Source: a virus | Direction: 5' to 3' (one strand) | Length of the DNA stretch: 64,000 bases | IMG/VR virus record: IMGVR_UViG_3300027534_000002 | Coordinates: 1-64,000 of that record | Shown here: piece after piece, positions 35,859-44,347 of the stretch | Layout of the letters: each line of letters begins with the position of its first letter | How positions within the stretch are numbered: position 1 is the first letter of the stretch | Translations under genes and position numbers: made by a program | The notes under the pieces: generated by a model | What the model saw: the letters and a program-made list of their open reading frames with translations, nothing else | Databases searched by the model: none | Told to the model about the DNA's origin: nothing

Positions 35859-35864
35859 TAAATA
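35859..35864 (+). promoter_or_regulatory. Late-type box TAAATA before nrdA
   Basis: TAAATA, 9 nt, ATG (35874). Slightly longer spacing than most; nrd genes are usually early/middle, so this box may be accidental. Confidence 0.4.
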
Positions 35865-35873
35865 CTAAAACGT

Positions 35874-38081
35874 ATGCTCGATAAACATTACATGAAAGAC
35901 ATTTTAGTCAAAAAACGGACAGGAGATACAGAAATTTTCGATGCAGAAAAGGCCAATAGAATGGTCTACCATGCAACAAAAGGCGTAGCAGGAGCATCAG
36001 CAATTGATATTCTTATGAATGCCAAGATTAACTTCTACGATGGCATCACCTCAGCGGAAATTCAAGACTCATTGGTTAAGTCAGCAGAAGATCTTATTTC
36101 TTTAGAAAATCCAAATTATTCAATTGTAGCCGCACGGCTTTTGGTATATGGCCTTCGTAAAGAAGTGTGGGGTGGTAATACACCACCAAGACTATATGAC
36201 CACATCAAGAAATGTGTAGACCTCGGAGTCTATACAGATGAGCTAATTAACAAGTTCAGTGAAGAAGAGATCAATAAGATTGGCAGTTATATTGACCACG
36301 AAAGAGACGAGACTATGTTCGATTTTGCTGGCATGAAGCATCTCGTGCGCACTGGCTTAGTTCAAGATCGAGTCAATCATAAAGTATATGAGACTCCTCA
36401 ATTTGCGTTCATGTGTATTGGTATGTCTCACTATGCAAATTATGAATCCAAGAAACGGATTCAATATATCCGCCAATTCTATGACGATGTATCTGAGCGT
36501 CGTTTGAATATACCAACACCAATGCTTACAAGATGGAGAACCCCCGTTAAGACAGGTGCATCTTGTTGCTTGATTCAAGTCGATGATACGGCAGACTCGA
36601 TCTTTTCGTCTGCGCATATTATGGCGAGGGCTACCAGTTATGGATATGGCATTGGATTAGATTTCGGCAAGATTCGTGGTGTTGGGTCTCCTGTTAAGAA
36701 TGGCGAGACTATTCATGGTGGGGTTATTCCATATCTCAAAGTGTTCCAAGATGCGATCAAGTCTCAGCAACAAGGTGGTGCTAGACGTGGTGCCGGTACA
36801 GCCAATGCACCTATTTTCCATTGGGAGATTGAATCTATTCTCCAATTGCGAAATGTTGGTGGTACCGAATATAATCGTGTAAGACATCTTGACTATGTAA
36901 TTGGTATTTCTAAAATCTTCTATGAACGCTGGAATGAAGGCGGAAACATTACTCTATTCTCGAATCATGAGGTTCCTGAATTATTTGATTCGTTTGGTAT
37001 GCCTGAATTTGACGAGCTTTATCTCAAGGCAGAAGCAAACCCAGAGATTAAATTTAAAAAGTCTATTCCTGCAGATGATATCTTTGATTCTTTGATCAAA
37101 GAAAGAATCGAAACGAACAGAATTTATATTCTTAATATCGATCTTGCTAATGATTTTTCTCCATGGACTGAGCGTGTCAACATGACGAATCTTTGTGTAG
37201 AAATCCTACAACCAACGAAACCATGTCAATCCCTAGATGATCCTAATGGTGAAATTGGTACGTGTTTGCTTGCGGCGGTCAATATGCTCAATATCAGATC
37301 GGCAAATGAACACCGTGAGGTATGCCATCAGGCCGTACGCATGCTAGATGATATGGTAGATCGCCAATTATACTTTGCACCTGCTGCCGAAAGATTCACT
37401 AAGAATAAAAGATCGCTTGGTATTGGCATTACTAATCTAGCAGGATGGTTAGCGACACAAGGCTTGAATCATGATTCACCAGAAGCACCTAATGCTATCG
37501 ATGAGTTCATGGAACGCCAGCAATATTACCTAATGGAGGCATCTTGGTTGCTTGCCAAAGAAAAGGGACCAGCGCCTGACTGGTCTAAATCCAAATACGC
37601 TCAAGGATATTCCAAGCTTGATCTATACAAGAAGGATGTGGATGAATTTATTACCAGAAAGCCTTCAATGGACTGGGATGCCCTGATGTCAAATATTCGT
37701 CGTGACGGCATGAGAAACATGACGGTCTCCTCACAGATGCCGTGCGAAAAGTGCCTAAAATGGGATACCAAAGTCTTTGTTGATGGCAAACCTATGAACT
37801 TCCATGAAATTTGCGAACAACTTGGGTTTTCGTGGAAGAATATTGAAATGCATGATATGAAAGGCTGGCATGAGTCTGATAAAACTATTACACTCGAAAC
37901 AAAAGACGGGCCGGTTGAGACGAATAGAATTTATTACAATGGCACTAGCGAAGTATTTGATATTGAGCTTGAAAATGGTGATATTATCAAAGCGACTAAA
38001 GATCATAGATTCCTGACCAAGGATGGGTGGAAGACAGTGGAAGAACTTTCAGTTGACGAAGAAATTATGGAAATCGAATAA
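35874..38081 (+). CDS. nrdA: Ribonucleotide reductase alpha, N-part fused to N-intein
   Basis: 735 residues. N-extein (1-626) is class Ia NrdA: ATP-cone, then TGASCCLIQ (first redox Cys), NLCVEIL (thiyl Cys), GTCLLAAVN (second redox Cys), up to SSQMPCEK. Residue 627 onwards (CLKWDTKVFVDGKPMNFHEI) is an Int-N of 109 residues with block A at Cys1 and block B ATKDHRFLTKDG, ending at a stop. The C-part is a separate gene beyond an endonuclease. Trans-splicing would give a 774-residue enzyme, normal length. Confidence 0.93.
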   Translation: MLDKHYMKDILVKKRTGDTEIFDAEKANRMVYHATKGVAGASAIDILMNAKINFYDGITSAEIQDSLVKSAEDLISLENPNYSIVAARLLVYGLRKEVWGGNTPPRLYDHIKKCVDLGVYTDELINKFSEEEINKIGSYIDHERDETMFDFAGMKHLVRTGLVQDRVNHKVYETPQFAFMCIGMSHYANYESKKRIQYIRQFYDDVSERRLNIPTPMLTRWRTPVKTGASCCLIQVDDTADSIFSSAHIMARATSYGYGIGLDFGKIRGVGSPVKNGETIHGGVIPYLKVFQDAIKSQQQGGARRGAGTANAPIFHWEIESILQLRNVGGTEYNRVRHLDYVIGISKIFYERWNEGGNITLFSNHEVPELFDSFGMPEFDELYLKAEANPEIKFKKSIPADDIFDSLIKERIETNRIYILNIDLANDFSPWTERVNMTNLCVEILQPTKPCQSLDDPNGEIGTCLLAAVNMLNIRSANEHREVCHQAVRMLDDMVDRQLYFAPAAERFTKNKRSLGIGITNLAGWLATQGLNHDSPEAPNAIDEFMERQQYYLMEASWLLAKEKGPAPDWSKSKYAQGYSKLDLYKKDVDEFITRKPSMDWDALMSNIRRDGMRNMTVSSQMPCEKCLKWDTKVFVDGKPMNFHEICEQLGFSWKNIEMHDMKGWHESDKTITLETKDGPVETNRIYYNGTSEVFDIELENGDIIKATKDHRFLTKDGWKTVEELSVDEEIMEIE
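37752..38078 (+). other. Int-N half of split intein
   Basis: 109 residues from Cys1 (TGC at 37752). Block A CLKWDTKVFVDG; block B with T-x-x-H (TKDH). Splice site in NrdA is between K and SS of MPCEK/SSLTQNSTNG, beside the conserved MPxE...NSTNG loop. Confidence 0.92.
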
Positions 38082-38091
38082 TCTACCCAAT

Positions 38092-38143
38092 TTAGTTGCC
38101 ATAATGCGATAAGTAAAATCTATACGCATTATGGCAACTAAAC
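38092..38143 (+). promoter_or_regulatory. 18-bp perfect inverted repeat with late box, over endonuclease start
   Basis: Arms 38092-38109 and 38126-38143 are perfectly complementary; the 3' arm contains the ATG (38131). The 16-nt loop holds TAAGTA (38111-38116). A transcript from nrdA would hide the start codon; one begun at the loop box would not. Confidence 0.8.
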
Positions 38144-39219
38144 GTTCTAATCTAAAGAGTAGTATTATCGATTTTTTAAATGCATTTTCATCGAATATAA
38201 ATGCCAAAAAAGATGTAGATGAATTATATGGCGAGGGATTTCAAGGCAAAACTATAAAAGTTTTCGCAATGGCGATAAAAGACAAATGGTCAAAAGATGG
38301 ATTTTACAAATGGAATACCCGAGTCAAATATTGTCTTCAAAACAAAATTCCGGTTATGTATGATCCACTCACAGCATCTCTCAAATTCGGTATTACATTA
38401 ATTGAAGCGGAATTAAAAATAGCCAATTTAAAATCTCAAAAGACTACATCTTTAGAAGGGTTTTGTGCGAGACACGGCAAAGAAAAAGGCGAAGCATTAT
38501 TTAAAAAATTTCAGTTGTCAAGCAAGAAATCCTCAGTTAATATATTGAATGAGTATAAACAAAAATATCCACATACATGGAAATGTGAATATAGTAATTA
38601 CATGCGCCGCAAATCCAAATGGTGCAAAGAGTATTATTTGTCAAGACAAGATTGCACCGAAGAGGAAGCTAGTAAATTAGCACGAGAATACTATTTTCAA
38701 AAGTGTGGGCTACTGAGCTCTGTATATTACGACAAAGGGTATACGGATGAGGATATTGATATTATTTTGGAAAAAATAAATGCCAAACGTATATTCAACA
38801 ACACAAGAAACCCAACCAATCTCCAACGCATATTTGGTGATGAATGGCTTGCACATCATCAAGAGATTAATAATAAGTTAAGAGAGACAATGGAAAAAAA
38901 AGGTGTGTGGCTAACTCTTGACAAATTAGATGACTGGAAGAAATACAAAATGGAAGTAGGATTTTGGACATCCCAATCAATCAATGATAATGAAGTACTT
39001 TTTGAAAAAAGAAGCAAGGAATATCATGTAGACCATCGATATTCACAGAAGCAAGGATATATAAACGACATATCACCGAGAGTGATTGGGTCTGTTGTCA
39101 ATTTAGAAATTTTAGAGAGATCAAAAAATTGTTCAAAACAAAGCAAGTCAAGCATCAGTATTGACGAATTGTATAAAATATATAACGAATATGAAAATCA
39201 ACAGAATAACAAAATCTAA
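38131..39219 (+). CDS. Free-standing HNH homing endonuclease in fractured nrdA
   Basis: 362 residues. C-terminal EYHVDHRYSQKQGYINDISP, VVNLEILERSKNCSKQSK is the H-D-H ... N ... N-x-x-K pattern of phage HNH homing enzymes; N-terminal 270 residues are basic, helical, probably DNA recognition. Sits exactly between the intein halves; more AT-rich than nrdA. Expected to cut intein-less nrdA alleles. Overlaps Int-C by 29 nt. Confidence 0.87.
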   Translation: MATKRSNLKSSIIDFLNAFSSNINAKKDVDELYGEGFQGKTIKVFAMAIKDKWSKDGFYKWNTRVKYCLQNKIPVMYDPLTASLKFGITLIEAELKIANLKSQKTTSLEGFCARHGKEKGEALFKKFQLSSKKSSVNILNEYKQKYPHTWKCEYSNYMRRKSKWCKEYYLSRQDCTEEEASKLAREYYFQKCGLLSSVYYDKGYTDEDIDIILEKINAKRIFNNTRNPTNLQRIFGDEWLAHHQEINNKLRETMEKKGVWLTLDKLDDWKKYKMEVGFWTSQSINDNEVLFEKRSKEYHVDHRYSQKQGYINDISPRVIGSVVNLEILERSKNCSKQSKSSISIDELYKIYNEYENQQNNKI

Positions 39220-39307
39220 CGAAATTTGTCCAACGTACGACGTAGAATCTCCAAATGTCCATTCTTATGTAATCGACTCGGGAAAAAGCAAGATTATATC
39301 GCACAAT
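39191..39307 (+). other. Int-C half of split intein
   Basis: 39 residues; block F region TYDVESPNVHSYVIDSG and terminal HN; C-extein begins with Ser at 39308. Confidence 0.92.
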
Positions 39308-39754
39308 AGTTCTTTAACCCAGAATTCGACTAATGGTATGGAACCAATTGTCAGTCTCTTCCAATTCAAAGATGATCGTCAAGGAAGTGCGGCATGGATT
39401 GCACCAGGTGCAAAGAAATACGGTAAGTATTATAAATCGGCGTATGATTGTACAAATGAAGGAATTATCAAATGTGCTGCAGCTATTACGAAATGGCTGT
39501 GCATGGCCGCTAGTACCAATCATTACTACAACTACGGCAATTATGAGAATAATAAACTTGAAACTACAGACGTTGCGTATGATATTCTTTTATCATACAA
39601 ATACGGTCTGAAGACTCTTTATTATGCGAAGAACAAACAAATAGTCTCAGCAGACACAAGTCTTGCTGCGGAAGAAGTCTCAGAAAATGATACATCAGAA
39701 AAAGCCGAGTCTTCGGACGATTCTGGATGTGCTACCGGATTTTGCTCACTATGA
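39191..39754 (+). CDS. nrdA: C-intein fused to ribonucleotide reductase alpha C-part
   Basis: 187 residues. Int-C of 39 residues (MKINRITKSNEICPTYDVES ... KIISHN) ends in the block G His-Asn, then Ser+1 of the C-extein SSLTQNSTNG. The C-extein (148 residues) completes NrdA and ends with the redox pair SGCATGFCSL. Start at 39191 lies inside the endonuclease gene; a longer frame to 39161 is less likely because Int-C halves normally begin at such a Met. Confidence 0.92.
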   Translation: MKINRITKSNEICPTYDVESPNVHSYVIDSGKSKIISHNSSLTQNSTNGMEPIVSLFQFKDDRQGSAAWIAPGAKKYGKYYKSAYDCTNEGIIKCAAAITKWLCMAASTNHYYNYGNYENNKLETTDVAYDILLSYKYGLKTLYYAKNKQIVSADTSLAAEEVSENDTSEKAESSDDSGCATGFCSL

Positions 39755-40818
39755 AAAGCGTATACAACAAATCTAATATTCCACCACATGAACGTAAAAT
39801 GTTCTTAGGACCTGAACTCAACCTACAACGGTTCGATGTTTTCAAGTATAAGAAATTTTATGATTTATATCAAGATCAAAAGTCTGCATTCTGGAATCCA
39901 GAGGAGATTGATTTTTCTGGCGAAGCGTCGAAAATTGACACAATGAGTGCTACAGAGAAATGGATCTTTGAGAATAATCTAATGTGGCAAACGGCAACAG
40001 ACTCAGTGCTGAGCAGAGGCATTAATGAAATTACCAAATACATTACGCTACCTGAATTGGAAGCAGCCTGTTCGTATTGGCAATTCTGTGAAGTTCTTCA
40101 TAGTGAATCTTATACGCATGCGCTTAAAGGCCTTACCAAGAAGCCAGAGGAATTTTTTGACTCAATCGTAGTCAATGAAGAAATCAATAAGAGATCTGTC
40201 GAAGTAACTAAAGCATTTGATGATCTTTTAGGCACCAAAGATTCGGATAGAAATGTTCAAGAGCAAATCTTTAAGACTGTTTTGTCAACGCAGATTGCAG
40301 AAGGACTTAATTTTCATGTATCGTTCCTGTTCTCCTTCTGGTTTGGCAAACAAGGAAAGGCACCTCAAATGGCGAAAATTATTCGCCTGATCAATAAAGA
40401 TGAATCGCTTCACGTTGCAATTACGCAAAACATCATCAAGCTTTGGAAGACCAATCCAGATGAAGGTTTCCAAGACCTAGTAGAAAAGAATACTGACTTG
40501 GTTTATGAGATGTATAAAACGGCAGTTCAATGTGAAAAGGATTGGGCTAGCTATTTGTTCTCAAAGGGCAGTTTGATTGGATTCAATGAGGAGAATGTAC
40601 ACCAATATATCGAATGGTTGGCGAATAACCGACTTTCGAGTTTGGGCTATGAAAAGATTTTTGCTAGCAAGAAAAATCCAATCGGTTCTTGGTTAGTCGA
40701 ATATCTCGACCCAACTCTATCACAATCAGCTCCACAGGAACAAAATCTTACTACATACCAAATCGGTAGTCGGAATAGTACTATTGATAAGTCCCGTTTA
40801 AAGAAAATCGCCCTGTAA
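39751..40818 (+). CDS. nrdB: Ribonucleotide reductase beta, class Ia
   Basis: 355 residues. Diiron ligands D84 (TATDSV), E114 and H117 (EVLHSESYTH), and later E in AEGLNFHVS plus KDESLH; radical Tyr121 retained. Overlaps the nrdA C-part stop by 4 nt (ATGA). A longer frame to 39727 is rejected. With nrdA and thyX it supplies dNTPs for phage replication. Confidence 0.95.
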   Translation: MKSVYNKSNIPPHERKMFLGPELNLQRFDVFKYKKFYDLYQDQKSAFWNPEEIDFSGEASKIDTMSATEKWIFENNLMWQTATDSVLSRGINEITKYITLPELEAACSYWQFCEVLHSESYTHALKGLTKKPEEFFDSIVVNEEINKRSVEVTKAFDDLLGTKDSDRNVQEQIFKTVLSTQIAEGLNFHVSFLFSFWFGKQGKAPQMAKIIRLINKDESLHVAITQNIIKLWKTNPDEGFQDLVEKNTDLVYEMYKTAVQCEKDWASYLFSKGSLIGFNEENVHQYIEWLANNRLSSLGYEKIFASKKNPIGSWLVEYLDPTLSQSAPQEQNLTTYQIGSRNSTIDKSRLKKIAL

Positions 40819-41024
40819 TGAAATCTCCAAAATACTATCTTTCAATCCGAAAAGACAATAAAAAGACAATATATAGCTACGTTCGCAAAAAAGAAAAAGG
40901 CAATATGTTAGTTTTCGTTGAGGATAATAAAAAAGAATTCGAAATTAATGGAGATGACTTAAAAAATTCATTGCTGTGTGATAAAAATTACGATCTTTCT
41001 TTAGACCGCAATACTTTAAAATGA
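40818..41024 (+). CDS. Hypothetical protein (68 aa)
   Basis: Lys-rich small beta protein (YYLSIRKDNKKTIYSYVRKK). Start overlaps the nrdB stop by 1 nt (TAATG). Not recognised. Confidence 0.7.
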   Translation: MKSPKYYLSIRKDNKKTIYSYVRKKEKGNMLVFVEDNKKEFEINGDDLKNSLLCDKNYDLSLDRNTLK

Positions 41025-41027
41025 CAC

Positions 41028-41468
41028 ATGATCAAGCCGCCTCCAAAGGTACTAAACATATCAAGAAAGGTAGCCGAAAAGTGGAGCCTGAATGTTATTA
41101 ATTATTCATGGATATCTATCCAAGATGCTACACTTGATACAATTACCGCAAACAATATATTGGATCAGTATCCTAAACTGTCTGTGGTGCTAAAAGAAGA
41201 CTCTCATGAACTGCAATGTGTTGATGCAATTATCAATTTTATTGCAAATGCAAAGAAAAATATTATTATCGACTGCCATAGTGGCGAGTATAATTCATGC
41301 GCGATTGCAAAGTTCTGCGAAGAGTGTTTAGGATATCAATGGCTATCTTATTTGTATAAACCACATTCAAGAACCAAATACGAACACGCAGGCCAGTCTA
41401 TCGCAAACCCAAATGAAAGATTCTATGAAATGCTAGTATCTCACTATAAAGTGAAATACGACAAATAA
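41028..41468 (+). CDS. Tyrosine-phosphatase-like protein with altered P-loop
   Basis: 146 residues. IIIDCHSGEYNSCAIAKFCEECLG aligns with the dual-specificity phosphatase loop HCxxGxSRS, keeping Cys and Gly but with EYNS where the catalytic Arg should be. Likely an inactive or altered phosphatase fold. Last gene of the plus-strand block. Confidence 0.68.
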   Translation: MIKPPPKVLNISRKVAEKWSLNVINYSWISIQDATLDTITANNILDQYPKLSVVLKEDSHELQCVDAIINFIANAKKNIIIDCHSGEYNSCAIAKFCEECLGYQWLSYLYKPHSRTKYEHAGQSIANPNERFYEMLVSHYKVKYDK

Positions 41469-41488
41469 TACAGAACGATAACTATAGG

Positions 41489-41523
41489 ATGGCACGATAA
41501 CTTTAGCTAGGTTATCGTGCCAT
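41489..41523. terminator. Convergent hairpin terminator
   Basis: ATGGCACGATAAC/GTTATCGTGCCAT, 13-bp perfect stem, 9-nt loop, between convergent gene ends. No U-run, so possibly factor-dependent or an RNA-end stabiliser. Confidence 0.7.
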
Positions 41524-41533
41524 CATTGCGTTA

Positions 41534-42271
41534 TTATACAGCTCCTAGCTTGCGTGCTATGAGTTTAAGGATTGCAGAACGAACAATATCATCCTCAGTA
41601 AATTTGAACGAATAAATACCGTTTTCGATACATTCAACATCAGCAAAAGCCTTTGTAGCACGTGTAAATCCAGAACGCTCGCCGATGTCGGCTTGCTTGG
41701 CATCTCCAATAACAACATATTGAGTGTTGTTACCAAATCGTGTTAAACAACTGGTCAATTCTTTGAAGTCAAGATTCTGAGCTTCGTCAATAATGACAAA
41801 GCTATCGTGGAATGTCATGCCTCTTACAAAGTTAACAGGAACACACTCGATTCTATTGTCTTCCATTAAATTTGCGATAGTAGTGCGATCAATTAGCTCT
41901 GATAATTTTTCCATTAACGGAATTGACCATGGTTTGAATTTTTCATCCAATTCACCAGGCAATGATCCAATACTTTTCGCTGCGGATTCTGCTATGCTTC
42001 GAATATATACAATTTTTTCGAAGTGTCTCTGTGATAGGTGCTTTAGTCCTGCAAGAACAGATAGATATGTTTTACCTGATCCAGCGGGGCCATCTACCAT
42101 GACCATTTTTGTGTCTACATCGTCTAATAGCTGTAAAAATCTTTTGTGTGTTTCGTTGAAATCAAATTTGCAATAGATTTTAAAATTTAGACCGTCAATT
42201 TCCCTGCCAAAATATACTCTGGCAAGCTCATCAGTTTCTTCGGGGTGCCGAAGTCGCTTTTTCTTGGACAT
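41534..42271 (-). CDS. phoH: PhoH-like ATPase
   Basis: 245 residues. Walker A GPAGSGKTYL, Walker B SFVIIDEAQN, and RFGNNTQYVVIGDAKQ, diagnostic of PhoH. Common in T4-type phages; probably an RNA-linked helicase/ATPase. Late box TAAGTA 7 nt before the ATG. Confidence 0.93.
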   Translation of the reverse strand: MSKKKRLRHPEETDELARVYFGREIDGLNFKIYCKFDFNETHKRFLQLLDDVDTKMVMVDGPAGSGKTYLSVLAGLKHLSQRHFEKIVYIRSIAESAAKSIGSLPGELDEKFKPWSIPLMEKLSELIDRTTIANLMEDNRIECVPVNFVRGMTFHDSFVIIDEAQNLDFKELTSCLTRFGNNTQYVVIGDAKQADIGERSGFTRATKAFADVECIENGIYSFKFTEDDIVRSAILKLIARKLGAV

Positions 42272-42277
42272 GTAAAA

Positions 42278-42733
42278 TTACTTACACGTATTATCCAAAT
42301 CTTTATCTGTGATGATAATAAATTTCATGCCGTACTTGTTTGCAAAGCCTTTTGCTGCTTCCCATTTGGCATTGTTTACCACCCATGTTGCATGCTCATG
42401 AATGATAGTTGATTCTTTTTTCTTTTTAGTAATAGTAGGCTGAATGGTTTGCTTATAAGGCTTGATTTCAATGAGGTATTTGCAGATCTTATCGCGTTCG
42501 CGGACTTTAACGTACATATCGACGATATAACGATGAACTGCATTATCAATAGGAGAAACGTACGGGACTATCACATTCTCAGAGCCCCATTCAATGACAT
42601 TGGCGTTCTTATCACACCAGATCATAAATTTTCTTTCCAGAAAACTACGGTAGATAATATTACCAGAGTTTGTGCACTTCGCCCTGTTAAGTGGTTTATA
42701 TACTCCTTGTTTGAATTGTGCGTATTTTTTCAT
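42278..42733 (-). CDS. T4 gp4-like head completion nuclease
   Basis: 151 residues. IIYRSFLERKFMIWCDKNANVIEW, IVPYVSPIDNAVHRYIVDMYV and YLIEIKPYKQT follow T4 gp4 (head completion), a TnsA/PD-(D/E)xK-like nuclease: Asp, then E-x-K in IEIKP. Trims DNA at the filled head. Conserved core gene that supports the T4-like assignment. Confidence 0.88.
   Translation of the reverse strand: MKKYAQFKQGVYKPLNRAKCTNSGNIIYRSFLERKFMIWCDKNANVIEWGSENVIVPYVSPIDNAVHRYIVDMYVKVRERDKICKYLIEIKPYKQTIQPTITKKKKESTIIHEHATWVVNNAKWEAAKGFANKYGMKFIIITDKDLDNTCK
42279..42284 (-). promoter_or_regulatory. Late promoter box TAAGTA
   Basis: TAAGTA, 7 nt, phoH ATG (42271). Confidence 0.62.
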
Positions 42734-43209
42734 CAGTTCTCCAAACGAGACTGGAAGTCATCCTCTATCTGCTGCTTAGTTACATATGTATGGAATTTTG
42801 AATTCTGGTAAAACTTAGCATCCGTTTCTGTTCTAATAAGGAGCTTTCGGTAAAATTGCAACATTTCTTCCATTGGCTCATCCACCCAAGGCAATTGGTC
42901 TTTTTCGTATTGGATCAGTAAGGTGTTGATAATATTCATCAATACGTATACTGGTTCGAATTTTCGGAAAAAGACATCATACATTTGCTTTTGCAAATCG
43001 ACTTCCGATATCTTAAACGGCTGTTGGCTTTTGTCTACAAATTGGCCATCATCATAATCTCCTATCCATTCGTATGCGTCTAGATTAAAGCCTCCCTCTA
43101 TTTCAATCTTTCGATATAATGAGCCGGGTGGCAAATTTTCACTACCAATAGAAAAGCATACAAATTTTTTATTTGTTTTATTGAAAAGGGCGTATAAGTT
43201 ATTATCCAT
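42733..43209 (-). CDS. Hypothetical late protein (158 aa)
   Basis: Soluble; FVCFSIGSENLPPGSLYRKI, aromatic-rich middle (YEWIGDYDDGQFV) and helical end. Overlaps the gp4-like gene by 1 nt. Conserved position suggests a virion or assembly protein. Confidence 0.7.
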   Translation of the reverse strand: MDNNLYALFNKTNKKFVCFSIGSENLPPGSLYRKIEIEGGFNLDAYEWIGDYDDGQFVDKSQQPFKISEVDLQKQMYDVFFRKFEPVYVLMNIINTLLIQYEKDQLPWVDEPMEEMLQFYRKLLIRTETDAKFYQNSKFHTYVTKQQIEDDFQSRLEN

Positions 43210-43214
43210 AATCT

Positions 43215-43694
43215 TTATTCGGCTATAACTAATGAATATCTTTCATAATTGCAAGTGGGTACAAAGTGCACGGCGTCGTATTCAAATTCGATTTTTGCAC
43301 CCGCTTCGTCGTCTATGCGGTGCAAACGATCGTCCTCAAAGACGTAGAATCCGTTACTTTGACTTGTGGTAAGGCATACGAGATGCAATTTTTTAATTGC
43401 ATACTTGTCTTGGTGTGGTGCAATATAATCGCCCGGCATGTAACGTTGAATTTGAATAAACTGATAGAAGTCCTTCAGGTCTTCATCCCATCCGCCCCCT
43501 GAAAAGATTAAATTAACTAATTCTTTTGGCATGTCTTCACTTAGAAGACTAGAGAATCGTGAGCTATGGCCATAGGTATCTCCGTGAGAAAGATGACCTT
43601 CTCTTGGTCTAAAAAGTTCTGCTATATGCGGTTGTTGGACATATGCCACGATGGCGTCTGCGTTACGTTGAAATTTTGGAATAGTAAGAGGCAT
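43215..43694 (-). CDS. 2OG-Fe(II) oxygenase
   Basis: 159 residues, one jelly-roll. Iron ligands H-x-D in IAPHQDKY and distal His in AVHFVPTCNYERYSLV, where the Arg binds 2-oxoglutarate. Prolyl-hydroxylase-like, common in T4-type cyanophages; may hydroxylate virion proteins, host proteins or nucleobases. Confidence 0.88.
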   Translation of the reverse strand: MPLTIPKFQRNADAIVAYVQQPHIAELFRPREGHLSHGDTYGHSSRFSSLLSEDMPKELVNLIFSGGGWDEDLKDFYQFIQIQRYMPGDYIAPHQDKYAIKKLHLVCLTTSQSNGFYVFEDDRLHRIDDEAGAKIEFEYDAVHFVPTCNYERYSLVIAE

Positions 43695-44347
43695 TAGAGT
43701 TCTAGTATATGTTGTAATGTATTATCACCAAGCATGATGTCTTTGGTCGAGTTATAATAGTGTTCAGGTACATTATATCTATTCAGATAAAGAGGATTAT
43801 CAATTTTATTGTTTGCCACAGATCCACTAATAACAGATTCCGATACATCCGTAAATTCCTTAATGTATTTGGATGGATCTTTAACGTATCTCGCTACATC
43901 AAATTGAAGAGCAAACGACAAATCAAAAACACCAGTTCTGCTTGCTTGTTCGAATTGAGATTTCCAACTTCTTACATGCGAATCATTCGTCAAAATAAAC
44001 CGATTAATATCCTGAAGAGACAAAGATGCACTTTGCATTGATTCAATGGTCTTGTATAGAATATAATCATAAATGCTATATTTCAAATAAATCAATGTAT
44101 ATCGAAAATCTCCAGGAGGCAACTTTGAAAACACAGGCAACATATTGAGAGGATATGCTGGTAGATATACTGCTGTATGCGGAGATGCTTTGATTCTCTC
44201 TTTGATATTGATAACAGTACCAACATCTAATGATTCTGCCGGAGTACCAATAATATTAGTAGAACTAGCCACATTGCTTAGTGATCCAAATATGTTTAAT
44301 ATTCGGTCGGACATGTAAGTTGGTAATCCGAAAAATATATATTTCAT
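43694..44347 (-). CDS. Hypothetical protein in glycan cluster (217 aa)
   Basis: Start MKYIFFGLPTYMSDRILNIF; AGGAGG lies 11 nt before this ATG (GAGGCAACAGAATT), a true SD in an operon-internal gene. Fold unclear; Ser/Asn-rich with SHVRSWKSQFEQASR. Between glycosyltransferases, so perhaps an accessory. Confidence 0.7.
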   Translation of the reverse strand: MKYIFFGLPTYMSDRILNIFGSLSNVASSTNIIGTPAESLDVGTVINIKERIKASPHTAVYLPAYPLNMLPVFSKLPPGDFRYTLIYLKYSIYDYILYKTIESMQSASLSLQDINRFILTNDSHVRSWKSQFEQASRTGVFDLSFALQFDVARYVKDPSKYIKEFTDVSESVISGSVANNKIDNPLYLNRYNVPEHYYNSTKDIMLGDNTLQHILEL

